A DNA stretch of 64,000 nucleotides from Ottelia alismoides. Taxonomy: Eukaryota > Streptophyta > Magnoliopsida > Alismatales > Hydrocharitaceae. Below the pieces are notes generated by a model. It was not told the DNA's origin. It made no database searches and was given only the letters and a program-made list of their open reading frames with translations. Within the stretch, counting starts at the first letter, position 1. The number at the start of each line of letters is the position of its first letter. The DNA is taken from positions 434,001 through 498,000 of the forward strand of contig JAZKJV010011597.1 of assembly GCA_037367405.1 (NCBI GenBank). Reading direction: 5' to 3'. A program made the position numbers and the translations under genes. Positions 1-9,486 of this stretch are shown in pieces.

Positions 1-1
1 G

Positions 2-502
2 GTTCACCTTGTACAGGCGGAGTCGTACCAGCAGCCGCAGCCTACCTACCAGTCCCCACCATCTCCAGACATGCAGATGGTGGTCTACCAGCCGGATCAG
101 CCTCTGGCCGTACTGGCGCCAGACCCCTTCGATGTAGAGCCGTTGATGGATGTCAACGGGATTTGGTATGACCGCCCTCAGCCTGGGATCCGACGAGACC
201 ATCCCGGATTCAGGTGGGGGAATGGTGGTGCCCAGCCCCAGCAGCAGCCGTCAGGTCAGGGAGGGCAGTACTCCCAGCAGAGAGATCACCACCAGCAGCA
301 GCCCCCAGCATACTAGCAGCACCAGCCATCATCCTTCGGTCCGCGTCCCTATCATCAGCAGGGACAGTCGTGGAGACGTGAGCAGCAGGCTCACCCAGTT
401 CAGCAGCAGCACCCTTCCTCATATCCCTCTCACCACCAGCAGCAGCTCCAGCAGCCTCAGCACCAGAGAGGCTACCCGTCGGGCCCCCACGAGAGCCCCG
501 CT
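2..502 (+). pseudogene. gag: gag C-terminal region of element A (glutamine-rich tail)
   Basis: The frame is open from the window edge in phase with the pol ORF. It reads a Q/P/H-rich, low-complexity Gag tail including a DVNGIWYDRP segment that matches EINGLWYNRDP in the gag of element B (about 35008-35040). A TAG at 314-316 interrupts the frame between two stretches of the same tail. The context (TAC TAG CAG CAC CAG) suggests a former CAG codon. No CCHC zinc knuckle is visible in this part. The Gag N-terminus lies outside the window, so the true start cannot be placed. Confidence 0.75.
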
Positions 503-3500
503 TTGGATGACATCACCCGCCTCCTCACGGACCAGCAGGCCACATTCAGACGGGAGATGGACGAGTTCCGCCAGGAGATGCGGGACTTGGTGAGAGGGAA
601 GGCCGCCATTCCAGCCCAGATTGAGCCAAATCCGAACAACCTCAAGAGGAAATCTGAGCAGGTAGCACACACTGAGTCTGCCACTCCTAGTGATCCATTT
701 GTTGATACATCTTTGGATCTATTTGATGCTGATTTTGTCACTCTTAGGAGCGGTAGGACCCCAGCAGGCGGCGGCGCCTCACCTGAGCTTCACCACGAGG
801 AGACATCAGAGGCGCCACATGAGGAGGAGGAGAGCAGTACTGAGGCCGCTCCAGATGATGATGGTGGCACTGATGCCACCAAGGATGTTGATTCCACCGG
901 CGATACTGAGGCCGCCGCTTCACCAGTTCGAGGAGGTGGTACTGACGCCACCAGTAGAGCCGAGCCAGCACGCGGTACTGATGCCGCGAGACGTCTACCA
1001 GCAGCAGCAGCAGAGCCAGCCCGTGGTGGTACTAAGGCCACTGGTGTTTGTTGTGATAGAGATTTTGTCTTTCCTTCAGTTCATGTACCTCAGAACACTG
1101 TTGTGAATAAAGGAAAAGGTTTAGTTTCTTCTGGTCCCACTGTGGTGCATGATGTATGTGTGGATCCGGTCATAGAACCGTCTAGGCCTTTTCCTAGTCC
1201 TTCATCTGAGAAGGACCCTGTGATCCCCTTCCCTAGAGCCCTTCAGATGGGGAAGGAGAAGAAAAAAGAAAATCCAAAAAAGAAAGAGCTTGAGGAGTTC
1301 AGCCAGAGCATGATTGATCGGTTTCACATCCAGCTGACCCTTCAGGAGGCTTTGCAGCACATCCCGCTTCTCCAGCGTTCTTTGAGAGATAGGACTACAG
1401 TCAGGAGGAGGAGGAGGAACCACACTTCAGAGATCCATGTGCTGACTAAAACCACGTGTTTTGCGATCCAGAACCGCCTGCCAGTCAAGAGGCCAGATTC
1501 AGGGGCCCCGTATGTCAGATGCCAGATTAGTGAGCAGAGGTTCGACCGTACTCTTCTAGATAGCGGATCGTCGATCAACCTTCTTCCGGCAGCCCTTCTC
1601 GACCGCTTCGAGTTGGGCACTCTTCGACAGAGCAGGACAGTCCTTCAGTTCGCTGATCGATCTGTCAAGAGGCCGAAGGGGTTATTACGAGATGTTATCG
1701 TCACGATTCAGGGTCTGAAATTCCCCGTGGACTTCGTAGTGTTGGACATGGAGATCCCTGAGTCAGTGGCCGATACCCCCATCATCCTTGGTCGTCCGTT
1801 TTTGGCCACAACCAAAGCGGTGACTGATCATGATAGTGGGAAGGTGTACTTTCGCGTCGAGGGCGAGAGTATACAAATAGAGACGGTCGAGGACTACAGA
1901 GCTAGAGAGAGAACCCGCTCAGATGCGAGTACAGATTCAGAGCAGCTGACAGACACAGAGCCAGACATCCACCAGGACTGTGATTTTGTGATCACAGATG
2001 ATGAGGCAGCTTGGGCAGATCCTGCAGCACAGACCATCCTCTCATATTCAGATACAGCTGATGCCGAGATGATAGCAGAGGAGAGTCTGGAGAGCACAAC
2101 CCTGGTTCAGGATACCATAGAGGCAGCAGAGCCGGTCCTTGATCGCGACACGATGTTTAGTGATGGTGGTGCTGAGGCCACCTTGTTTTCCGGTGGTACT
2201 GATACCACCGCGATTGATGCAGATCCCTCGGATTCAGAGTCTGATTGGGCCGATTGCTATGATCAGATGCCAGACCTGAGTTCACCTGAGCCTATAGATG
2301 AGGAGGAGGTAGATGCAGAGCCGAGCAGAGACAGTACAGTTGAGCAGCCTTCTCCCGATCCAGTTTGTGAGAGTACGCTTTCACTTTCCCAGGCAGATTT
2401 GGCAGACTTAGCAGCTTTCACTCAGTTTCTTCCGCAGCCAGTTTTGCCAGCACCCAGCATTCCAGAGCTGAAGCCGCTCCCTACTTCGCTGAAGTATCGA
2501 TTCCTTGCGGGCAATCCAGAGATGTACCCAGTCATCATCTCCGCCGAGTTGACTGGAGAGCAAGAATCATGTTTGATGGGGGTTCTTGAAAAGAACCGCA
2601 AGGCGATCGGATGGAGCGTAGCGGATCTCCATGGGATTAGTCCAGCAGTGTGCTCCCACCATATCTATCTTGAGGAGGGGGCGAAGCCGTCGCGTGAGTT
2701 CCAGCGGCGGTTGAACCCCAACCTGAGAGAGGTCGTGATGAAAGAAATATCAAAATGGTGGAGCGCAGATTTTATTTATCCCATTTCCGACTCCAAGTGG
2801 GTCAGCCCCTTGCATGTGGTGCCCAAGAAGACGGGCATCACGACTGTGATCAGTGAGTCAGGAGAGGAGATCGCTACACGAGTACCCACCTCTTGGAGGG
2901 TTTGCGTTGACTACAAGAGACTCAACCAAGCCACCAAGAAGGACCATTTCCCCCTGCCTTTTATTGACCAGATCATTGAGAGACTGGCAGGGAAGAGCCA
3001 TTATTGCTTCCTGGATGGGTACTCGGGCTACAACCAAGTGGCCATCGCTCCTGAGGATCAGGAGAAGACCACCTTTACCTGTCCCTTCGGCACATATGCT
3101 TTTCGACGCATGCCATTTGGGCTATGCAATGCCCCTGCGACTTTTCAGAGGTGCATGCTGTCGATCTTTTCGGACATGGTAGGGGAGTGTTTGGAGGTCT
3201 TCATGGACGATTTCTCGGTCTACGGCGACGGATTCGATTCTTGTCTTGACTACATAGACCGGGTACTCCAGCGATGTATTGAGTTTCATTTGGTTCTATC
3301 TTGGGAAAAGAGTCACTTCATGGTGACTCAAGGGACGGTGCTTGGCCACATCATCTCCAACAGGGGCATGGAGGTTGATCCGGCCAAGGTTGATGTCATT
3401 AGGAAACTAACACCGCCGTCCAATTTGAGGCAGCTACGGTCATTCCTGGGGCACGTTGGATTTTATAGGAGATTTATTCAGGATTTCAGTAAGATTGCCC

Positions 3501-3583
3501 GACCGTTGACAGACCTCTTGACGAAAGACACCGAGTTCCTTGTCGATGACAAGTGTCTCTCGTCCTTTGCGACTCTCCAGTAG
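503..3583 (+). CDS. pol: Element A polyprotein, part 1: Gag tail, aspartic protease, acidic linker, reverse transcriptase
   Basis: This is a 1026-codon open frame. The first ATG is probably not a real initiator, because the same frame is open upstream apart from one TAG. Around residues 100-190 is an acidic linker with repeated GGTDAT-like units. Residues 347-460 form a retropepsin-like protease: LLDSGSSINLLP with catalytic D353, and the later IILGRPFL flap/substrate segment. A second acidic linker runs about 465-680. RT begins near residue 790 (VPTSWRVCVDYKRLN), continues through FPLPFIDQI, LDGYSGYNQ, FGLCNAPATFQRCM, and has the catalytic FMDD at 900-903. The ORF stops at TAG 3581-3583 at the RT/RNase H boundary. 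Reading continues in the same frame into RNase H, so the stop is a point nonsense change (or a readthrough site). RT copies the element RNA and PR cleaves the polyprotein, both in cytoplasmic virus-like particles. Confidence 0.9.
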   Translation: MDDITRLLTDQQATFRREMDEFRQEMRDLVRGKAAIPAQIEPNPNNLKRKSEQVAHTESATPSDPFVDTSLDLFDADFVTLRSGRTPAGGGASPELHHEETSEAPHEEEESSTEAAPDDDGGTDATKDVDSTGDTEAAASPVRGGGTDATSRAEPARGTDAARRLPAAAAEPARGGTKATGVCCDRDFVFPSVHVPQNTVVNKGKGLVSSGPTVVHDVCVDPVIEPSRPFPSPSSEKDPVIPFPRALQMGKEKKKENPKKKELEEFSQSMIDRFHIQLTLQEALQHIPLLQRSLRDRTTVRRRRRNHTSEIHVLTKTTCFAIQNRLPVKRPDSGAPYVRCQISEQRFDRTLLDSGSSINLLPAALLDRFELGTLRQSRTVLQFADRSVKRPKGLLRDVIVTIQGLKFPVDFVVLDMEIPESVADTPIILGRPFLATTKAVTDHDSGKVYFRVEGESIQIETVEDYRARERTRSDASTDSEQLTDTEPDIHQDCDFVITDDEAAWADPAAQTILSYSDTADAEMIAEESLESTTLVQDTIEAAEPVLDRDTMFSDGGAEATLFSGGTDTTAIDADPSDSESDWADCYDQMPDLSSPEPIDEEEVDAEPSRDSTVEQPSPDPVCESTLSLSQADLADLAAFTQFLPQPVLPAPSIPELKPLPTSLKYRFLAGNPEMYPVIISAELTGEQESCLMGVLEKNRKAIGWSVADLHGISPAVCSHHIYLEEGAKPSREFQRRLNPNLREVVMKEISKWWSADFIYPISDSKWVSPLHVVPKKTGITTVISESGEEIATRVPTSWRVCVDYKRLNQATKKDHFPLPFIDQIIERLAGKSHYCFLDGYSGYNQVAIAPEDQEKTTFTCPFGTYAFRRMPFGLCNAPATFQRCMLSIFSDMVGECLEVFMDDFSVYGDGFDSCLDYIDRVLQRCIEFHLVLSWEKSHFMVTQGTVLGHIISNRGMEVDPAKVDVIRKLTPPSNLRQLRSFLGHVGFYRRFIQDFSKIARPLTDLLTKDTEFLVDDKCLSSFATLQ

Positions 3584-3640
3584 CATGTTATTGAGGCTCC
3601 TGTTCTTCAGCCGCCTGATTGGTCTCTCCCATTCGAGATC

Positions 3641-5356
3641 ATGACGGATGCCTCTGATTTTGCCGTGGGGGCAGTGCTGGGACAGAGGAGGGATGGAGTT
3701 CCGTTTGCCATACACTACGCTAGCCGCACATTGGATTCCGCCCAGCGGAATTATACGGTCACAGAGAAGGAGATGCTAGCCGTAGTGTTTGCCCTAGATA
3801 AGTTCAGATCATATATCATTGGATCTAGAGTGACTTTGTATACAGATCACACCGCCATCAGGTACCTCATGGCAAAGAAGGATGCCAAGGCCAGACTGAC
3901 TAGATGGATCCTTTTACTCCAGGAGTTCGATATTGAGATCAAGGATAAGCCTGGAGTCAAGAATGTGGTGGCGGATCATCTCTCCCGATTAGAGCAACCT
4001 GAGGATTCTGAGCAGATTGATCCCATTCGAGATACCTTCCCAGATGAGGCGATCCTTACTATCGCCTCACTCCCGTGGTATGCCGATATTGTGAACTTTC
4101 TCGTTGCAGGGAAAGTCCCCAAAGATTGGCCCAGGCAGAGGCTTGAGACCTTCCTTGCGAGGGCCAAGTCCTACCACTGGGAGGATCCCATCCTTTACCA
4201 CGAAGGAGGGGATAGCGTCTGGCGTCGGTGTATTCCTCAGGAGGAACACCATAGCGTCCTCACTTACTTCCACAAGCTTGAGGCAGGAGGACATCATTCT
4301 GGGAGGAGAACGGCACAGAAAGTGCTCCAATCCGGCTTGTGGTGGCCTACCCTCTTCAAGGACTCTGATGAGTTCGTGAAGAGGTGTACTGACTGTCAGA
4401 GGATGGGCACTTGTGGACAGCGTGATATGATGCTGATGCAGCCCATTCACTTCTGTGAGGTTTTCGACGCATGGGGCATCGATTTCATGGGTCCATTCCC
4501 TAAGAGTCAGGGATTTGAGTACATTCTGTTGGCCGTTGATTATGTGAGTCGTTGGGTTGAGGTTATCCCCGCCCGAGCCGCTGATGCGAGGACAGTTTGC
4601 AAATTTTTGAGGAAGCATATCATCACGCGGTTCGGGGTTCCACGAGTTCTGATTTCTGATGGGGGGTCTCACTTCATCAATGACCAGGTGAAGGCCCTTG
4701 CTAGCGAGTTCAGTATAGACCATCGTGTTGCCACACCTTACCATCCACAGACGAATGGTCTAGCTGAGGTGTCGAATAGGGAGATCAAGAATATTTTGCA
4801 GAAAGTCGTCCGCCTGGACCGAAAGAATTGGTCACAGCTGTTGGACTCGGTCTTGTGGGCATATAGGACGTCTTTCAAGACTCCATTGGTCACATCTCCC
4901 TTTCGCCTTGTATATGGCAAGCCGTGCCATTTACCTGTTGAGCTGAGGCACAAGTCACTTTGGGCAGTTACAGATATTTTGATGGATCCAGATGGTATGG
5001 GAGACCAGAGGAGGGCAGAGTTAGCTGCCCTGGAGGAGCTTAGAGATGCAGCTTTCTCAAGCAGCCTACATTATAAGGAGAAAGTCAAGGAGTGGCATGA
5101 TTCTCATATCAGCCACAAACATTTTGAGATTGGACAGAAAGTATGGCTGTTTGATGCAAGGCTACGATTATTTCCAGGGAAGCTACAAAGCAAATGGAAG
5201 GGACCCTACTTGGTCAGAAAGGTACACGACAATGGCAGCATTGATACATCCGAGTTGTCTTCTGAGAGTACCTTTCGAGTGAACGGCCAGTGGCTCAAGC
5301 CATTTCTAGATCATGAGCCGCGGGACGTTATTGTTGCCCCTAATCATTTTGCGTGA
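3641..5356 (+). CDS. pol: Element A polyprotein, part 2: RNase H and integrase
   Basis: This is a 571-codon frame in phase with the RT ORF; the frame is open from 3584 after the TAG. RNase H residues are visible as D3 (MTDASD), E44 (TEKEM), D69 (YTDHT) and D112 (VADHLSRL). The integrase zinc-binding part has H211/H217-218 and C249/C252 (CTDCQ). The catalytic triad is D281 (GIDFMGPF), D340 (ISDGGSHF) and E376 ([11 protein letters not shown]), giving the expected D...D-35-E spacing. A GPY/F-like module ([11 protein letters not shown]) lies near the C-terminus, and the product ends at TGA 5354-5356. No chromodomain is seen, as expected for Athila. All key catalytic residues are present, so this half could be functional if translated as a fusion with RT. 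No env-like ORF follows. Confidence 0.92.
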   Translation: MTDASDFAVGAVLGQRRDGVPFAIHYASRTLDSAQRNYTVTEKEMLAVVFALDKFRSYIIGSRVTLYTDHTAIRYLMAKKDAKARLTRWILLLQEFDIEIKDKPGVKNVVADHLSRLEQPEDSEQIDPIRDTFPDEAILTIASLPWYADIVNFLVAGKVPKDWPRQRLETFLARAKSYHWEDPILYHEGGDSVWRRCIPQEEHHSVLTYFHKLEAGGHHSGRRTAQKVLQSGLWWPTLFKDSDEFVKRCTDCQRMGTCGQRDMMLMQPIHFCEVFDAWGIDFMGPFPKSQGFEYILLAVDYVSRWVEVIPARAADARTVCKFLRKHIITRFGVPRVLISDGGSHFINDQVKALASEFSIDHRVATPYHPQTNGLAEVSNREIKNILQKVVRLDRKNWSQLLDSVLWAYRTSFKTPLVTSPFRLVYGKPCHLPVELRHKSLWAVTDILMDPDGMGDQRRAELAALEELRDAAFSSSLHYKEKVKEWHDSHISHKHFEIGQKVWLFDARLRLFPGKLQSKWKGPYLVRKVHDNGSIDTSELSSESTFRVNGQWLKPFLDHEPRDVIVAPNHFA

Positions 5357-5487
5357 GATGTGGTCTCTTGACTCACATCTTTTGCATCTCACGCCTGATT
5401 TTCACTGCTCCTCCGCTTGTATAGATCCAGTTGTCCATATCATTCTATTCTTTAGTCTCACATCCCTTTTCTCATCTTATGATTATG

Positions 5488-5884
5488 CTATACTTAGGGT
5501 GTACTTTACCCTAAGTATAGGGGGGATGTAGGACCTTCGGGTATTCTTTTCATTCTTTCTGCTCCTGTTTTGCTGCCTATACTTAGGGATATTTTACCAT
5601 AAGTATAGGGGGGCAGATTCTGTATCTTCTTCACTCGGATTTCCCTTCATGTACAGGTTGCTATACTTAGGATTAGTTAATCCTAAGTATAGGGGGAAAC
5701 CACCGAGTTCCTCTCATTCTATTCATTTATTCATTCCTGTACTTAGCCATTCCTTTTCACTTCCCTTTTACTAAGCACGAGTTATGTCTTCTTCATCGCT
5801 CTTGATCACTCTGAGGACATCGTTCGAGCTAAGTATAGGGGGGTGTGTATATATTTCATATATACTTTAGCCATAACGCGTACT
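5488..5884 (+). promoter_or_regulatory. 3' hairpin cluster of element A (PPT-like palindromes)
   Basis: Three compact hairpins occur. H1 5488-5520 has a 13-bp stem CTATACTTAGGGT/ACCCTAAGTATAG and loop GTACTTT. H2 5577-5608 has the same left arm and one mismatch. H3 5661-5692 is a perfect 15-bp stem with a 2-nt spacer. A fourth, longer stem joins 5771-5788 to 5816-5838. Each right arm ends TAAGTATAG followed by 4-5 more G, the same string as the PPT at 7420-7433. Next come GTATATAT-TTC-ATATATAC (5847-5865) and CCATAACGCGTAC (5871-5883), which can pair with the fourth left arm. The same set recurs in elements B, C and D. Function is inferred only as cis-acting RNA/DNA structure. Confidence 0.8.
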
Positions 5885-6438
5885 TTGTGTGAGTATGTTA
5901 ATAAATAAAATGGCTAAAAATCACAAAAATTAAAAATTTTTCATGTACATAAACTTCTTTTATCTTGCACAAACATAGCTAGTGTACAAAGTATTTTTGT
6001 AAAAATGATTTCAAAAATCTTTTGTGTAAAGTTTGTGTACATATTTTTGTATCAAAATTATGTATATAGTACAAAATTTTTCCAAAAATGTTTTGAAAAA
6101 TCAAAAGTTTGCAAAAATCTTGTGTAAATGTGTGTAAATATTTGTAAATATCTTTTTGCAAAACTTGCACCTCATGCATCATTCATCCATGATTTCAAAA
6201 CATTTTTCAAAAATTTTGCATGATTGTAAAATATTTGTAAATAGCATCTTGTGTACATATATGTATATAGTTTTCCTGGATGAGAGTTGACATTTAAACC
6301 AAGCCTGGAATTAAATTGAGAAATGGAGCTTGAAAAAGATCTTAATCCACTTAACTTCAAGAGGAACCTTATAGGATTTAGGGTTAAGGCTTTTCAGGTC
6401 CATAACGACTTAATTCTTTGAGCCCACTAGGCTATGAG
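5885..6438 (+). other. AT-rich noncoding spacer of element A
   Basis: AT-rich sequence with many TTTGTAAATA/TTGTGTAAAT-like strings; no coding frame is credible. Similar spacers follow the hairpin clusters of the other elements. Confidence 0.6.
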
Positions 6439-7397
6439 CATATGTCATCTTGATGAGCCTAAGTAGAGCACTTAACAACACACGCATGACTCTTAGAGAC
6501 AATGGCTTGACTTGCACCTGCACTTTACACATGGCTCTCCACGGATGAGGTGGTGAGGAGGCAGTTTCCTTTGGCTTGGGGTAGCATATGAGGGTAGTAC
6601 TTCTAGGCGGAACCTCTCTTCTTCTTCTAGTGAAGGAAGTGCGTCTCAACTTGGTCTAGTGGTGATGAAGGCTAAAGACAGAAGCTGTGGGTTGCAATAA
6701 AGCTTCAAAAGAGGGATAGTCTACTGGCTCAAGAGGAAAATTTCTTGTATATATGCTGCACCATGTAGATATGCTGTATAGAAGTCCTTGAAAAAAAATT
6801 GCAAAAATGCAAAAAGAACTCCAAAAAAGTGGTGGGTCGGATTGAAAATTTAATAACCCCACCGGAGTGTACTTAGTCAAATAAAGCAAAGCTTATGGTA
6901 TCCATGTTACATCTCATGAAGCTGGCAGCGGGAGACTTAGCTACACTGGCTAAGCTTCCAAAAGTCTATACTTCTTCCCCCTCTTTTTGAGCCGGTTGCA
7001 CTTGAACTTAGAAGGGAATACCCCGCTTCTCGAGGAAAGAGTTGCTAGACCGAGGTATTAGAGTTACCAGGTTGAGGGAGGTTGTTTCTTTGTTACTTCT
7101 GAGGTGGGGAGCCACATATCACTTACACCGCATGGAAAGATTCATGGTCATTAGAGTTTGTGTATGTAGACTTGTTCTGATCTGGTTTATTGAGGAGTCT
7201 TGCCCATAGATTGGTGGAACTTAAAGGCTGTTGAGTTTTAAGCTTAGGTCCAAATAAGGTTCCGACACATTAATAATCCAAAGATCTGATCGAGCTCCAT
7301 AGCCCAATTTAATGAAGGCAAGTTTAATAATCAACCTTGATCCATGTACATCCTCTTTTTCTTTTTCTTTCTTTTGCACTTCTTTTTCAAATAAGTG
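6439..7397 (+). other. Conserved noncoding block before the PPT, element A
   Basis: This block recurs in B (about 40306-41250), C (about 26755-27715) and more divergently in D (about 62400-63330). Between 6439 and about 7190 it is nearly identical to B (about 5 differences by eye over 260 bases at 6480-6740), although the pol genes and LTRs of A and B are far more diverged. It contains no sense-strand ORF of note. A minus-strand frame (6410-6649) is conserved only because the DNA is. A cis role in reverse transcription or packaging is possible. Confidence 0.7.
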
Positions 7398-7433
7398 TTT
7401 GCTAAGGGACTAGCAAAGTTAAGTATAGGGGGG
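7398..7433 (+). promoter_or_regulatory. Pre-PPT hairpin and polypurine tract of element A
   Basis: A 7-bp stem TTTGCTA/TAGCAAA (7398-7404 and 7411-7417, loop AGGGAC) is followed by TTAAGTATAGGGGGG (to 7433). This abuts the LTR start TGATGAAT. The position and purine-rich end identify the plus-strand primer site. Confidence 0.85.
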
Positions 7434-8482
7434 TGATGAATACCCATTCATCACTCTCTATTCTTATATTTTGGCTACAAAAACCTTTGCAAATGCATGT
7501 AGATATATGTAAATATAAATAATTACCAAAAGCATGCATTGTGTAAAAACCTATAATTAGCATGTTTTTGTGCAAAAATAAAAGAATAAAGATCAAAAAG
7601 AAAAAGAGGGAAATATTTAGAATAAATATTGAGCAACCTAACCCAAGGGAGGGCTCAGCATGGGCCTGACCGCATAAAAGCCAAAGTAGAGGGAGATAGG
7701 AGCTCATGTGTAAATATTTGTGTAAATACATAAAACTATATTTTCCTCACCCAAAAATATGCTTGTAAATATTTTTATATATTTATAAAAGATAAAAAAA
7801 AATAAAAAGTTAAAAATCAAAAAAAAAAAACAAAAATCCAATAAAAATTGCAAAAATTAAAAATACAAAAATACCTTGCACATATACCATGTATATAGAT
7901 GTATATAGCTATTTATTTTACCTATGTACATAAACAGTAAAAATAAAATAAAAATATCTTTTTATTCCTAATTTTATATAAATAAATAAAATATAAAAGG
8001 GGAATAAAAATACTCAAAAATAACAAATTAAAAATTAAAAATTTAAAAAAAAATACATATTGTAGATATACCTATGTATAGCTATATAATGTAAATACCT
8101 TATTTTTATTTTCAAAAATTAATTAAAAATCACCAAAAAAATAGAAAAAAATAAAATAAAAATATTTCATGTTTTAAGTTTTTGAAAAATCGGTCATTTT
8201 CTGACCCAAAATAATTAAATAAAAATCCATTGAATGGCGGCCTCTGATTGGTCCACGGGGGATTGTTGACCCCGGTCAACTTTCCCCAGCGGACCCTTTC
8301 TCCCTCGGATATGGTGGATGACCCGACTTCCCCATTCATTTCCCGTCAGACCCGACCACCATTCACCTAAACCCCGGGTCAGATCCATTCACGTCACACC
8401 CGAGAACCTCGCCGGAGCCGTCGCCTCGGGATCCGCGCTCCAGATCGCCCTACCCGCGCACCTCTTTCCGGACCCTCCATGG

Positions 8483-8490
8483 TATATATT
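8483..8490 (+). promoter_or_regulatory. Probable TATA box of LTR A
   Basis: TATATATT lies at the transition from the AT-rich 5' part of the LTR to the GC-rich part, as in the other LTRs here. Transcription start would be about 30 bases downstream. Inferred from position and composition. Confidence 0.5.
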
Positions 8491-9486
8491 TCGAGCTCCG
8501 CCGCTTTCAATCGGCATCTTTGGCTAATCCGCTCCACCCCCAGTGACCTCCAGTGCTCGAGCGTGAGTGACAGCTCGCTCCAGGTGTTGCCGCAGCGAGG
8601 AGAGGGGCCGGATACCACTGATCCGGCGAGTTTTCACCGCCGTGCTCCGCCCCGAGTTGGAGCTCGAGCCTCGGACGTCGGCGACCCTTGAGGCAAAGAC
8701 CCAGAGCTGCGCAAGCTCAACCACAGCCCACTCGACCACCCAGGTAGTCTCTTAGCTCTACTATTTCGTCTAATTTCCGATTACCCCCAAATCGCGCCGC
8801 CGTCGATTTTCGTCGATTCCGACCGCCTCGCCTTTCCGTTCGACCATCGGAATCCACCCTCACCTCCGCCTTCCTTCCACGCACCTTCTCCGCCCCTCCG
8901 TTCAACCCAGCTCGCACAGGAGCTGGGGTTCGAATCCCTTCGTCGTCGCACCGCCGGGGTTCGCCCACACCGACGCACCTTTCACCTTCACTCCGCTTAA
9001 CAGGGTCGAGGCACTTTGCCCTCGACCCGCGAAGCTTCTGAGCTATTTTGCAGGACCAGCAGAGGCTATCTGAGGCCTCTCGACATTCGGGCCAGGAGCT
9101 TCACCTCCGCCGACCTCGCCGGAGCCCTCCAGGGCTCGGTTGGGTCATCGGAACCTACCATCAGCTGCGGAGCATCATCGCGGAGCTTCTCCGATCTCCA
9201 GGCGCAGCAGAGGAGGCCGGAGCCACCGTCACGAGGCCGGCGAAGTTCGCCGGCCATCAGTTCTTCCAGCATCCTCCAGAGCCGTTGGATCAGCCTCCTG
9301 CTCCAGGTGCCATCTTGACCGTTGGTGGCTGGAGCGTTCGTGGACGTCAGATCTGAGGCGCTAGATCCAGTCTGTTAGATCCACACGTGTCCTGGCCTGG
9401 ACCGTTGGATCGAGCAGAGAGCAGCAGCGACCAGAGCCGCCCCCATCTCGACCGTTCGATCGCCACGTGGCGGCCATCCGTCAGCT

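Noticed and set aside
4067..4744. 225-codon minus-strand ORF opposite integrase of A
   Set aside because: Shadow of the integrase gene, which has all catalytic motifs on the plus strand.
5313..5531. env-like ORF after pol in element A
   Set aside because: Only 72 codons, overlapping the pol end and running into hairpin 1; no signal peptide plus transmembrane pattern and no counterpart in B.
6410..6649. Minus-strand 79-codon ORF conserved in A, B (40278-40517) and C (26723-27010)
   Set aside because: The whole block is conserved at the nucleotide level on both strands; the ORF length changes in C and the frame is not kept in D. Better explained by the noncoding block than by an antisense gene.
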